Origin: Brachynemurus nebulosus
Taxonomy: Eukaryota; Arthropoda; Insecta; Neuroptera; Myrmeleontidae
Direction of reading: 5' to 3'
DNA length: 64,000 nucleotides
Assembly (NCBI GenBank): GCA_035578155.1
Contig: JAPWDM010000006.1
Location: 16,074,305-16,138,304 of the forward strand
Under the pieces are notes generated by a model. The model searched no databases. It was given only the letters and a program-made list of their open reading frames with translations, and was not told the DNA's origin. A program made the position numbers and the translations under genes. This document shows positions 42,640 to 54,237 of the stretch, piece by piece (positions within the stretch are counted from its first letter, which is position 1; every line of letters starts with the position of its first letter).

Positions 42640-43173
42640 CAGGAGTCGGCAACCTTTTTTGGATGGCGGGCCGCACAGTCAGATATTTTGTAATGTAGTA
42701 TGGATCTTAAACAGATTTTTTTCTTTTAGCGAAATTTCGAATCGAAAATTCAGCAATTAGAGCCACTGTCATGACGTGACTTGAGCCAGGAACTATGATC
42801 GAAATAATTTTTTTTGAAGTCCATCCCGTTTTTACGAATTTTGGTGAAAATATTGGAAGTCTAAAAAACGGTTTTTTAGGCATTTTTCGTGAAAAAATAA
42901 GTTTTTTGCCGAAATTTCTCTAAGTTGAAAAGTTTTTGCGATATTTTCTTACACCGTTGGAAAGAGGAGAACAAATCACATAAAAAAGATATTTGAACAA
43001 TTATTCTATGTCAACTAGTTTCCGGGAAAAACGAACTGTTGTAAATGGAATTCGCCATATTATACGGCAACTCGCTACATCAACTTTACTAAAGCTGAGC
43101 AAATTGTTCGAAAAATTATATTACTTGTTGAGCCGCATAAAAACTTGCAATGGGCCATGGGTGCCGACCCCTG
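42640..43173. mobile_element. hAT MITE (family hAT-A), copy 2, 8-bp TSD GTTTAAAC
   Basis: Exact GTTTAAAC at 42632-42639 and 43174-43181. Ends CAGGAGTCGGCAACC and, inverted, CAGGGGTCGGCACCC. The interior again contains the Helentron-like repeat (42723-43072) in the same place and orientation as in copy 1. A 99-codon frame at 42993 is not coding. Confidence 0.9.
42723..43072 (+). repeat. Helentron-like repeat h carried inside hAT-A copy 2
   Basis: TTTTAGCGAAATTTCG, then TTCGAATCGAAAATTCAGC shared only with hAT-A copy 1, to GGAATTCGCCATATTATACG. The core around the TA site is deleted. Confidence 0.65.
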
Positions 43174-43181
43174 GTTTAAAC

Positions 43182-44045
43182 AATGATTTCATTTCTCTTG
43201 AAATAGTAATTTTGATTGCAACAAGTGTTTCAATGAAAAAAAAATATATAAAAAAATTCTTGAGACAAGTTAAATATAAAAACGGTATTTGAGATATACT
43301 ATAATTTTATTTCATGCGAAACAATTGCCTATTGTTACAAAAATTTCCAAAGCTAACTATATTTTTATTACTAGTATTTGTTCTTTTATTTTCGGTTTAT
43401 AAATACTATACTTGTATTTTTTTTGTGTGAGTAAAAGCAGGATAAGTTCATATAAAGCCAAACCTAACAGGATATCTAATATAAATTTTGTCGCAAAAAA
43501 GGAAAAAGTATACCTTCCTAATTTTTAATTTATTTTAAAACAAAAACAATTACGGTACACAAACATGTACCAAACGTTTCGATTTAGAAAAGACAAAAAA
43601 TTTGGCAAAAATATATTTTTTTGTTACGACACTATTTAAAATATTTAATTGCGACGGACCGTAGTTAGTTAAAACTTTTAAATAAATTTGATTACTTTTG
43701 AATGTTTCAGCAAAAAAAAAAAAAAAAAAAAAACGTAAAAGCTTAAATAAATATTTTACTTTCGTGTCACGTTAACAAACTACCTTAATAGACGGTGAAA
43801 ATTCAAATCATATGAATTAACAAATCAAATTTATACAAATATATTTCACTTGTCGCAATGTGTCAATCTTATTCTATACCGGCAAAGTTCGAAAAATTTC
43901 TGCTGACAATATGCGTCATTTTATTGTCAATTTCCGTTAAATTTACGTGAAATATGAATTTGAAATATTGTGAAATCAACTAAAAATGGTTTGACGTCAT
44001 AAATAAAAGAAGCATAAACTTAGACGTACAAGTTTAAGTTACTTG
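43182..44045. other. AT-rich sequence, nothing recognised
   Basis: A-run at about 43711-43732. No repeat or gene. Confidence 0.35.
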
Positions 44046-44047
44046 TA

Positions 44048-44881
44048 CACGGAGAGAAAATTCATATAAAAATTACTGTGCTCAGCACTACAATCGACGT
44101 GTAAAAGCCAAACATATTCAATTTTGTACGGTAAAAATATAAAAATTATAATTAATCATAGAAAATTTAAAGGATAGAATATTCTTTCCGTAATATTAGC
44201 TCCGTAAAATTTGTAAAACAGCACAGTAAAAAGTTCCATTCCCGACAAAAAAATATTTTTTAATTATTTTTCTTACAAAAATTACCATGCTGTCTTATAA
44301 TATTTCAAATGCTATCTGCTAATAGTAGAAAGAAAGAAACAGAAGGTATCAACGCTGTCACGTAGCTAGGCAGGCTGCAGAAGGTATCAACACAATCATA
44401 CATGAAGGTCACATAGCCAGGCTGGTGTGGTGTGATGACTGTGATGTGCAAACAGTATTCATTAGAATGTCTTACAGGACGGTCATCGTTTAATTCATCA
44501 TTTTGTTGCTTCACTATCTTCAGTATTAGAATATATTATTGCCAATCATTTTGTATGCATCGATTGTTCTTCAGTGCGTACATAGCCCAAGTAACATAAG
44601 GTTGCGGGTCAGATACGCAAATGAAAGAGTACGACAACAAGAATTAAACTATAACATATATGCATAAGAGTGTGATAAAAGTTGTGTTAGCACATTAAAT
44701 TTTACCATGCTAGCACAACAATTTTTATGAAGCCATGACTAATACTTTTTACGTTTCAATTTAATAATATTTACATGATCGTAAAATATTTTTTACTTTG
44801 GTCGTCGATCGCGCACGCATTATAAGAGAGCATGGTAATTTTTCTGGAGTTTTATCTACAAAAATTATTTTCCTCTCCGTG
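44048..44881 (+). mobile_element. TA-MITE family E, long copy
   Basis: CACGGAGAGAAAATTCATAT at the left and, inverted, CACGGAGAGGAAAATAATTT at the right; TA at 44046-44047 and 44882-44883. Same body as 27713-28530 with an internal deletion near 44570 that breaks the shared frame. Confidence 0.85.
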
Positions 44882-44936
44882 TATGGTTACTTAAACAAAA
44901 AGGACAGGAGATAGAAAAGTACTCGTTTTTTTACAG

Positions 44937-45643
44937 CAGTGTTTTTCAACCTGGGGGGTCGCGAAGCCTTTCTAAGAGGATCGCAGTACTTTAAAAATAA
45001 AACCACTCTAGTTCAATATATGATATTTAATAAAGAGAAGGTTAATTAATGGTTATATTAATATGACAGTTTCATACTTTTGCGCGATAAAGTTTCAAAA
45101 TTGCGACTTATTTTCAATAACAGTAAATCCGAATTTTAAATAATTGTTGTCATATAGACACTTTTTCTTTGGTTTTGTTTTATTACTCTCATTGGAACTT
45201 GAAGTTGACGATTGTGCATATGTTTCCAAAAACTTATCCATTTTGACTATTAGACAATAATAAATGAGCAACTACTAAACAAGGCAATTCAATAAATTTA
45301 AATACTAACGCGAGTTCACAATTCAAAGAATTCAAATGGATTACTCTCGGAAGTGTTAAACGGTGACGACCGTCGTGCGTGCGCATGTCACTTTTTACGC
45401 CACGTGCGCCTTCAGAAACTACTATAAGTCGTCAATTTTGATGTCGATATAAAAATACGCCTGTTTCAAGTCCTTAATTACGTATTTAATCGATACCTAA
45501 CTATGAAAATAATTAATAATGATGAACGGATTCGATATTTATAACATAAAGAAATAAAAGTTGGTAATAGCGGAGAGTAGGGGGTCGCGAAATATTTTTC
45601 CATATTAGGGGGGTCGCGCCATGGAAAAGGTTGAAAAATACTG
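44937..45643. mobile_element. hAT-like MITE (707 bp)
   Basis: CAGTGTTTTTCAACCTGGGG and, inverted, CAGTATTTTTCAACCTTTTC are typical hAT (Charlie-like) ends, each near GGGGGGTCGCG. The 8-bp target duplication is not clean because both flanks are T-rich. No transposase. Confidence 0.7.
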
Positions 45644-47949
45644 TTTCTTTTAGTTTCCGATTGACATTGAATGATTGAAAATTTATGGTCGAAAAAGCGG
45701 TCAAGTGCGAATCAAACACGCGTGATAAGCTTTATAAAATATTATTTTAATCCGTAGCATTCGCTACTGATAATATTTCTCTAGCAATTAGAGGAAAGGT
45801 GGGCATTACCGTACACTTAAGTTTGAAATCAAATTAGTTACCCTACACAATGGTAATATATTTAGGTTATATTATATATTTGTGGGTATAACAAGAATCA
45901 AATGGGGTCGTTCCGTACAAAGTATAAGAACGGCTGACTAGCGTCGTGTGACGGTGGGGACACACGCAGAGGGGATGTTGCTAACTATAAAGAATGACAT
46001 ATCAGTTTAAATATGTGTACGGTATCATCCGTTGTACGGAATGTACCGTCGTTCCCCTACTTCTTACCTATATATTATGTATAATATACGCATATTTCTG
46101 CATTGCTATTTTAATAAGTAGTATAGTTCACAAAATAAGGAGGAAAGGCTTTGATGAACAGGAACGGGAAGAGAAATATGAACTAGTATGGAGGTTAAAT
46201 AAGCATATGCGATAGAACACAGTAGAAAGGAAGATGTGTACGTATTCACTGTGAGCTGAAACTAAAGCCAGTTAGATGAAGTGATTATTTGTCAATTTAT
46301 GACAGGACGCTAGACTATTACAAATCAGCAAACACCAAATATCTATTTATTTTATCAGTTTAAAAAATAAAGTAAAATTTTTTTTTAGCCCATTTTTAAA
46401 TAAAAGCTTTTTCTTAAAAAACATTTTTTTACTTTATTTTATTTTCTACTTTTTAGTCTGATTACAATTAATTTAAAAAAAAATTAAAGAAGTAATTTTT
46501 TTACCTATATTTTAATCGGTTAATTTACCCTAATCAGACATAACTATGGAAACAAAAAATTGCAATGTAAAATCAATGGACAATATTTGACAATTCGAAA
46601 TGTCAAAAAGTTGCATAGGACGAAAAATCAACAATTTTGGTTTGGGGCGATTTAAGGCAAAACTAATTATACAATATTGCATTGTCATCAAGTTTAGAAA
46701 CGTATGCAAAATTTGAAACCTCTAACTCAATTAGAACCTGTCTAAATTTTGATTCCAAGATTTGATCTAAACCAACATACTAACATAGCAAGTTAAATAA
46801 AAGCTTTTAAAAATGCAAATAGAATGCTTTACAATAATTAATTTTCAATGTTTATGATTTTTTTCAGGTCTTTCCGAACAATTCTTTTACCAATAAGTGA
46901 TAAAAAAAAAAAATCATACATATTGTTAAAATAGTATCTTAAAAATTTTCTTCCCAATTTTTCAATTTACTCCTTGAAATTAATCCCCAGACTCAAATTC
47001 CAACATTGTACTCTTCACTTCTATAATTGGACCATCACACTACTCTATTTCTATGCTAAATTTCGAATCTTTACGTCGAATAATTTCAGAGAAAATCACT
47101 TGTGGTAGACGGATACCGAAATAATTCCATAACTGTTCTGTTTTGCTAATTTTGTTACGGGATACTAACAACAGTTTTTCTTAAAAAAATAGGTTGACCT
47201 GTTTGTCAACCATGAGCGCGTGAAACTTGTCGTTATTGGCACTATAAATTTAATAATAGAATAAATTTTAATTAACTGGACCGGGTAATTGTTGACCAAA
47301 TTAAAAATACAAGAAGAGTTTCCTGTCGAGGATATAATTGCTTTTAAGCTCTACAACAATTGTAAGATGGCGCATGACCCAATTTTAGTGTACTATTTAA
47401 ACGACTGACATTTTCATGAAAATATACATCGATTTTTTAGTTGGTTTGAAAAATTTTGCTTAATTTTAGGTACCATTATGTACTTAAGTTTCAGTTAATA
47501 AACTGAGAAAAATAATGAAATGACTGACAAGTCATGTAGAAAAATTTAATGGTATTTGAATAATATTATAAAGGAAAAATTACCTCAGGATAATGTCATT
47601 AGTCCTGTTGTAACAATCTAAATATTCTTGTTATAAAAAGAAAGTACACATAAACATCTTGTATGAGCTTTGACGACAACACTTCACGAAAAGTAAAAAA
47701 AAAAAAAAAACATGCGACAAATTTATTTTTAGCAAATTTAATTTTTTTCCCATAATATCAAAAATAAAAAACAAAGTAGCCAAGTGCAAGTTTCACTTGC
47801 ACAAATAGTGATCCGTACAATCAGTTGCTTTTATGGATTGACATATAGTAGCATAATGTGAGTAAACTAAATATTTTTTCTGATGGGTAAATTTTATTTC
47901 TAAAATACACCATAATTTTCAATTTAAACTTCTTCCCAGGAATATATTA
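45644..47949. other. AT-rich sequence, no gene recognised
   Basis: Around 46600-46810 the text (AACCTCTAACTCAATTAGAA, CTAACATAGCAAGTTAAATA, AAAGC) looks like a worn LINE 3' tail. At about 47770-47860 is the ~80-bp repeat shared with 29268. Short frames (for example 45994-46215) have no recognisable domain. Confidence 0.35.
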
Positions 47950-48170
47950 CAAGCTTGCGAAAGGTTTTCGATAAAGTCCCCTAATTTATAGGTACAACTT
48001 GACAAGCGCGAATTTTTAAAAAAAAAGAAATCACGTTTCTTGGTCATATCGTATCCGAACAAGGTATTAAACCAGACTCCGACAAAGTCAAAGTCAGTAA
48101 AAACTTTCCTCTATCTAAAATACAAAAAGAATATTAAAGCTTTCCTTGGATTACTAGAAAGACATAAAAA
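47950..48170 (+). pseudogene. Ty3/gypsy reverse transcriptase fragment
   Basis: A ~70-codon relic of the RT domain C-terminal part. LRKVFDKV, then QLDKREFLKKK, then ITFLGHIVSEQGIKPDSDKV, and, after a +1 frameshift near 48122, NIKAFLGLLE. FLGHIVS.G and KAFLG are hallmarks of the Ty3/gypsy RT connection to RNase H. There is a stop in the first part and a frameshift in the second; no LTRs, protease or integrase nearby. An old, isolated fragment. Confidence 0.9.
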
Positions 48171-48511
48171 ACACCAACATAAAAAAAGGTTTGGGGACCA
48201 TTTCCAAGGAAGTCTATCGTTTATTTATAGTCAGTTATTTCTGTCTATTGTGAATTTTTGATACAATTTATTATAGATTAGGTACGAACTTTCTGCACAG
48301 ACTGTAATATTTTATTTTTATTGATTCGCGATTTCGTCAACGCGGTGTACCGGTAGATAAAGTTACTCTAATCAAGATATAAATATGTAATGTTCACTAA
48401 AAAGGTTCGCTAAAACATATTGTCGATATTGTCAATTTTAGAAATAGTATCAAATAGGAATAACAAATATATTATTATGTATACAGTGAATTTTGATTAT
48501 AACGACTCTAT
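48171..48511. other. AT-rich spacer
   Basis: Nothing identified beyond the end of the gypsy relic. Confidence 0.35.
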
Positions 48512-48660
48512 AATTTAACTCGATGGACTGTCAACTAAGAAAAACGCTTCAGCTTCGCTATCGCGTTTTTGTTAGTTGACAGTCTTTTCGTTAAATTGCT
48601 AGACAACAAATATTAGTTAGACAAACTCAGATTTATTCGAAAAAATATAAACTTCTCATT
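48512..48660 (-). mobile_element. Palindromic element H, truncated copy
   Basis: AATTTAACTCGATGGACTGT, CGCTTCAGCTTCGCTATCGC and GTTAGTTGACAGTC match H copy 3. It lacks the outer left arm. Confidence 0.6.
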
Positions 48661-49065
48661 TATATTTGCATTAACTTCCAGTAAATTCATAAAATATGAT
48701 GGCTATTTCCGAAACAATCGTTATATCTGAGATTGTTTACCTTATGATCACAATATATACTCTTAAGGAAGCATGTTTTAACATCTGTATAACCGAGATC
48801 GTTATAAGTAGAATCCACTGTAAATATACACACTTGGCTAATATTAGACGAGAGTGTTTAACGAAGTGTTTACATTAGTTTCTCCAGTACCTAGTTCACA
48901 TAATGAACAATGTTTACGTGAGTTGTATCGAAAATTTTGATCGTTAAAATTTAATAAATAAATGTTTACAGATAGATAAGATACAATGTTTCTTCATGTA
49001 GTATTGATCCGAATAATTTACCAAATGGGGCCTCGCAATAATTTCGCATATATAAAGATTAGCAT
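48661..49065. other. AT-rich spacer, nothing recognised
   Basis: Short frames only. Confidence 0.35.
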
Positions 49066-49860
49066 TTACCCGCGGCTTCGACCGCGTTGTAATAGAAGGG
49101 CTAAGCTGGTTTTAGTACACTCTACGTCGTCAAAAGTATGGGTACATTTTAATCCAAGGGGTGCCCATACTTTTGACACGGCAATGTACCAAAACATTAA
49201 ATACAGTACCGCGTCAAAAGTGTGGACATACCTTGAGTCAAGGTGTGCCCATACTTGCGACGGCGTAGTGTGTGCTGGAACCCACTCAGCCCTTCCATTC
49301 GTGGCTTTTGAAATTATGACATCTAGTTCAAAAGTATAAAAAGTACTTTCATTTTCCCACAGGAAATTTTCCACAGAAATCAAATGTTTTCTCCGGGTAA
49401 AAAGTAGACTATAACATTGTTTTAATAATATGCAAAGTTGGAATGAAATCAGTGATCCTTTTCTTATCGTTTTCTCACAGGGTTCAGATATTTTCTCGAC
49501 GGAGAGAGTAGTCTGTGTTTCTTTCTATCCCCGCTGTAAATAATATGCAATGTTTAAAATCAATCTTCCATTTTTTAACAGTCTGTTGTCATTATTTCAT
49601 TGTTTCATTTTAAAAACATTTTCCCCCGGGAATCAGATACTTTCTCGGTGTAAAAACCTATGTTTATCGCTTTATATCGTTCTATTTGCTAACAAACAGA
49701 GTTCGAACAAACTTTAGGAATCTTTTTTTGTTTCATCCAGGGTAAAAAGTCGTCTAGGTTCTTTTCCAACCTCTCTGTTAACAATATTCGAAGTTTGAAA
49801 CCAATAATCCACTTTTTAATAGTCAACTGTCATAATTGTCATAGATTTTCCCTCGAAAAT
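49066..49860 (+). repeat. RTE/LINE-like tail with two small hairpins
   Basis: Starts with ATTTACCCGCGGCTTCGACC, a start common to insect RTE-type tails, and continues with three or four ~120-bp units of the kind GGGTAAAAAGTAGACTA...ATATGCAAAGTTGGAATGAA...TTTTCTC. At 49127-49185 and 49207-49266 two ~60-bp hairpins occur (GTCAAAAGTATGGG/CCCATACTTTTGAC and a diverged second). Open frames on both strands (117 and 105 codons) come from this symmetry. A related start is at 58700. Confidence 0.5.
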
Positions 49861-49888
49861 GATTTATATTCCCGGCTTAAAAAATTAA

Positions 49889-50780
49889 GAGGAGGTTTAC
49901 TCGAGAGTCCTTAAAAATTATGTATTTTTCTAGAATTTTTTTCTCAAGAACGGAAGTAAATATCAATTTCAAATTTTGTACACATATTTATTAAGTATTA
50001 AACTATACAAAAAAAATTTTTCAAGGAAAAATATAAAAAATTGTTCATTTTATATATACTGCAGTGTGACGATCCAAAAATCCAATGCCTTGTTGGCGGA
50101 CATCCTAGCGTCGGTAATAAACCACCGAAATCCAAAAACAAAAAAGACTTATAAAATATATGAAGAGTACCGGCACCTCTACCTATAATATTAATAAATT
50201 GCTGAAAGAAAAAAAAATGGCGGATGTTTGAACTTTTGATTACGATTTTTATCTTATTTTTCGCTCTTTAAAGTAAACTTAAAAATAAAAAAAATATTGA
50301 AAATGTATCGAACTTAGGTAGAGGTGCCGAAGAATTGAATTATCTTTAAAATAAAAAATTTAAAAAAAGGATCCATCGAATAGGACAGTTATCGTGTCCG
50401 CCAGTTCCAAAATTGTAGTTCCGAGATATTATAAAATATATATAAAGAAACGTATTTTCAAAATTTTATATTTAATACTGATTATTGCGTGACCTACGTT
50501 TTTTGAATTTTTTTTTTATAGAAAGCTGGATTCGGTTAATGTGCAAGAATCTTGTTTTTAAATTATTTTCAGTAAAATCACTTTGGGAACATATTCTAAA
50601 CATAATTTGTTATCAATTTCGCAAAAAAAAAAAATCGATTTTTTTTTATCAAATCTCAAGTAAACCTTCCCTTAAATTACTTTCAGCAAAATCACTTTGG
50701 GAACATATTCTACACATAATTAGCTACCAATTTCTGCAAAAAAATCGATTTTTTTTAACGACTCTCAAGTACACCTCCCC
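49889..50780 (+). mobile_element. TTAA-flanked MITE family J, copy 2 (892 bp)
   Basis: TTAA at 49885-49888 and 50781-50784; ends GAGGAGGTTTACTCGAGAGT and, inverted, GGGGAGGTGTACTTGAGAGT. Near-identical to 33507-34402 including the duplicated right end, so the duplication predates the spread of these copies. Confidence 0.8.
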
Positions 50781-50784
50781 TTAA

Positions 50785-51374
50785 TAAACAAGAAATAGGT
50801 GGGTCAGAAATTTGTAGACTTTATCACGTATGCATTAAGTATTCATTCTCGTTAGGTTGATTATAATCGATTATTGAAATCATTCGATCATTCCCATCAT
50901 TAGTCAAAATAGTGTACAAGTTGACCGTTTCATCATAACAGGTTATGAGCGTCAATGTGTTAAAAAGGAACTTTGATTCTTTGATTTGATAAAACGTTTA
51001 AAAAAAAGTTTTAATAGCAAATCAATTTATTATTTTAATGTAAATATGTGGATATTTATGAAATCAATAAATCATATACATAGGTTTACTGCAGTGTACA
51101 AAAACTTTCAGATACAGCGGATCAGATAACTAACGGAACGACTAACTGGTCCTTTCAATTTTATTATAACGGAAACCCACTACCTGTCGTAATAGATAGG
51201 TATATTTCATACTTCATATTATAAATTTAATATTGTCAATTTATAACGTACATATTCTCATATGAATAAATATACATATACAGATAATAATGAATATTAT
51301 TATCAAGATTACATTTCGAAATGATTGATATTTTACGTTAGAATACAAAACTAATCACAACGCCTGGCAATATG
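50785..51374. other. AT-rich spacer, nothing recognised
   Basis: No repeats or coding frames of note. Confidence 0.35.
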
Positions 51375-51571
51375 GTTCATAGTCCAGGGGCGCAACAACC
51401 AGAGGGATGTGAATGTGCTCATGAAATTACGTACATTTTCCTTCAATTTATTAGCGAATTTCCAGAATGAAATTCAGCTATTAGAGCCACTGTCATGACG
51501 CGACCTGAGCCCGGGACTATGGCAGAAATTTGTTTTGAGGTCCCTAGAAACCGAAAATAATATTCACTAAA

Positions 51572-51574
<3 letters not shown>

Positions 51575-51651
<77 letters not shown>
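51575..51651. repeat. (TA)n microsatellite, left part
   Basis: About 77 bp of TA, ending where the 453-bp MITE begins. Confidence 0.95.
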
Positions 51652-51652
<1 letters not shown>

Positions 51653-51653
<1 letters not shown>

Positions 51654-52103
51654 TGGGTGAGTTTTTCGAGAGTTGACATTTTTATTACAGCCAAACCGTT
51701 CATTTAATCGAAAAATTGTTCAAGTAAGAATTATAGATATCGACGGGGGAAACCGATTGCTATAGTCAGGAGCTTGATAGCTCTTATGGTTGTCGAGCTA
51801 TGATACAAACTTATAGATTTTTAAATGGGACTATATATTAATTTTTCGATAAAACTGATCTAATGCATTAATTAACAACATAAATGAGCAAATAAAAATT
51901 TTTTACCCAAGTTTAATTTTTTAATTTTTCTTTAATTTATCAGTTAGGCGGTAAAAATATGCATATGTATTTGAGGCAACTTCAACCGATAGTGTTTTTC
52001 TTGGTTACATTTCCATTACATCCAAAAGAGAACCTTTTCCGGTACCATTTCTATCATAAAAATTTGGTTTTAATAGAAATGGCAACTCTCAAAAAACTCA
52101 CAT

Positions 52104-52105
<2 letters not shown>
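51653..52105 (+). mobile_element. 453-bp TA-MITE family T, inserted in (TA)n
   Basis: Starts CTGGGTGAGTTTTTCGAGAG and ends, inverted, CCATGTGAGTTTTTTGAGAG, with TA repeats on both sides. Same length as the copy at 9977-10429. TA target preference explains its position in the microsatellite. Confidence 0.85.

Positions 52106-52165
<60 letters not shown>
52106..52165. repeat. (TA)n(GT)n microsatellite, right part
   Basis: About 40 bp of TA passing into about 20 bp of GT. The GT part lies on the right side of the core only. Confidence 0.95.
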
Positions 52166-52166
<1 letters not shown>

Positions 52167-52696
52167 ATGTGTCCGCGCGATAACTCTCGAACGAAGTATC
52201 AAATTTTTACGAAACTTGGTGAGAACATTGGAAGTCCCAAACCCTTGGATGAGTTTGTCAGCCAGACACGTCGGATGCCAGGAATATGGTTTTTGCTCTT
52301 GCAAAAAATTAGTTTTTTATCAAAATTTCCACTTATTCAAAAATTTTTGCGAAATTTTTTTACACCATTTAAAAGAGAAGAAAAAATTACATAAAAAAGG
52401 TCTTTAAACTTTTTTTCTATGCCAACTAGTTTCCGAGAAAAACTAATTTTTATAAACGGAAATTCGCTATGTTATGCAGGATGCTGCGACAGGGGTATTT
52501 TATTTGTATTAAAAAGTAAAATTTTTCGTGGTCTAGTGATATTTTTTCTACGAAAAGCGAATTTTCGGAGACGACATTTTCGATAACATTTTCCAGTGTT
52601 ATCGGAGAATTGCGTTATCAAAAAATTGGATTATTTAAATTTTTGTTGGGCCCCCGCTCCCTGCAGATTTGTAGTTGTTGCGCTCCTGGTTCATAT

Positions 52697-53264
52697 TATC
52701 ATAAACAAGATTCTGAATAGGCAGGTACACATATTCATTTATATCTCACTTGGCGTATTATACCCACAGGTAATATATCACATTTTAATTGTAACAATAA
52801 TTATTATTTATCTACAGTCACGTTTTTACGCGACTGATTGATGGCGGGGTTCGGGCGGGGGTTTAGGGAAAGTGGACTAATTTCGTTATTTGGATAGCCA
52901 AAACGAAATAGTTTACTATCAAATCAGCCGAATTCAATCAGTCATTTTAATCCGAATCACTTCGATAAAGATTGATTTGAGGAAAAAAAAAAACAATCAA
53001 GCTTACAGAATTTTTCAATGTCTTAAAAATCTTAAATGAAATGTTACAATGATGAAATTCGAAGGGAATTATAGGTTTTTGAAGTCGTTCTTGTCGTTTT
53101 TGTTAAAATTAGGCATGTAGGACCACTAGAAAAAAGACTTCTGTCGAATTTGTAACATTTCTAAAAGGAATTTCGACAGTTCGACAACCAAAAATGGAAA
53201 TTTTACACTCAAACTAGTCGTACGCGCGACGTCGTTCGAGCAAAGCATGTAAGTGTAATAATTA
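52697..53264. repeat. Mixed sequence with a dispersed repeat
   Basis: About 53040-53145 (GGGAATTATAGGTTTTTGAA, ATGTAGGACCACTAGAAAA) is an inverted match to part of the tandem repeat at 21115-21590. The remainder shows nothing recognisable. Confidence 0.45.
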
Positions 53265-53510
53265 TACAGAATTTGCAAAGAATAATAATTTTTGTGTAAT
53301 GCATGCACATGCTCAAAATTGTTTTTCTATTTTCCCGTGGGAATGAGGAATTTTCCCGGAGTAAAAAGTATCGTAAATGTTGACCCAAGTAATAAGTTAT
53401 CACCACACCAAATTTCATCAAATAGTTTTTGCGTGATATGTGCACATGCTCATAATGGTTTTTCCATTTTACCCTGGGAATGGAACATTTCCCCGGAAAA
53501 CAGTTTTTCT
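53265..53510 (-). repeat. RTE-tail-like repeat, two units related to 35653
   Basis: AATAATTTTTGTGTAATGCA, CACATGCTCAAAA, TTTCCCGTGGGAATGAGG and GAGTAAAAAGTATC occur as in 35653-36090, then a second, more worn unit. Confidence 0.65.
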
Positions 53511-53660
53511 TAAATATCTCGTAAACTATTTGGAATTTTGAGTTTACGAGATATTTAAAAAAAAAATTGTTTTTGAAGGTGAACTTTAAATACTGTTTTC
53601 ACCCCTTAAATCGGCAAGTTAGCACTTAAAAAAGAATACGTATCTAATATTTTTTAAATA

Positions 53661-54235
53661 ACTAAAAGCCCCTTTATCGGAACACTATTTTTAGGTGTGT
53701 AATTAAACTGGCTTATACAAATTTATAAATAAATTACACCCATTTTTTTCTTAATAAGCATGAAAGAAATTTTTTTTAATCCCATAAATATGTTTCTGAA
53801 AAAATACAACCGAAAATTTTTTATATATTAATGTTTTTCATTAACAAAATGTCGACATCTATATCCAAACAGAGAAATATTAATGACACAAGAAATTGGG
53901 AACCGATATACAAACAGACGTGTAATATGAGTAATATGACACATATAGAGTGACATCGTGACGTCAAAGTAGGAAACATAGAATAGTTTAAGTATCAGAC
54001 GTAAATAAAGGATCAAAATACTATATTCAACAAAACTTGTTTAATATTATATGTATTTCTTTAATTAAGTAAGGAAACATTAAATGCGAGGTGAATTTAA
54101 ATAGAAAAATAATCATTCTATTAATAATAATTTTTGTTATAAGAGGTTTCTTTCAGAAATAAATTCATTAATATGTATATAAATGTCAAAACTGTTCGGA
54201 CATATGATCGCGTTCCGGTATAGGGGCTTTTACGT
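53661..54235. mobile_element. TA-MITE family R, copy 2 (575 bp)
   Basis: TA at 53659-53660 and 54236-54237. Ends ACTAAAAGCCCCTTTATCGG and, inverted, ACGTAAAAGCCCCTATACCG. Same ends as the 128-bp element at 36468 but a longer interior with no transposase. Confidence 0.65.
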
Positions 54236-54237
54236 TA

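Larger units (their letters stand above)
51452..52507 (+). mobile_element. Helentron-like repeat h with (TA)n core, split by a MITE
   Basis: Left half TTAGCGAATTTCCAGAATG, CGACCTGAGCCCGGGACTAT, then TA run. Right half TA run, (GT)n, TCCGCGCGATAACTCTCG, to ACGGAAATTCGCTATGTTAT and hairpin GCAGGATGCTGC, ending GACAGGGGTATTTT. Removing the MITE gives a standard h copy with one continuous TA core. Confidence 0.7.
51385..52688. mobile_element. hAT element carrying a Helentron-like repeat and a TA-MITE
   Basis: CAGGGGCGCAACAACCAGAG and, inverted, CAGGAGCGCAACAACTACAA are hAT-type ends. GTTCATAG (51375-51382) and GTTCATAT (52689-52696) look like the 8-bp target duplication, with TC between it and the left CAGGGG. 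Inside lies h (about 51452-52507), itself split by the 453-bp MITE. Confidence 0.65.

Noticed and set aside
44929..45651. Clean 8-bp target duplication for the hAT at 44937-45643
   Set aside because: Immediate flanks TTTTACAG and TTTCTTTT do not match; T-rich context prevents a confident reading.
48986..49383. 117- and 105-codon frames on opposite strands
   Set aside because: They overlap in a hairpin-rich RTE-like tail; opposing long frames follow from the inverted repeats.
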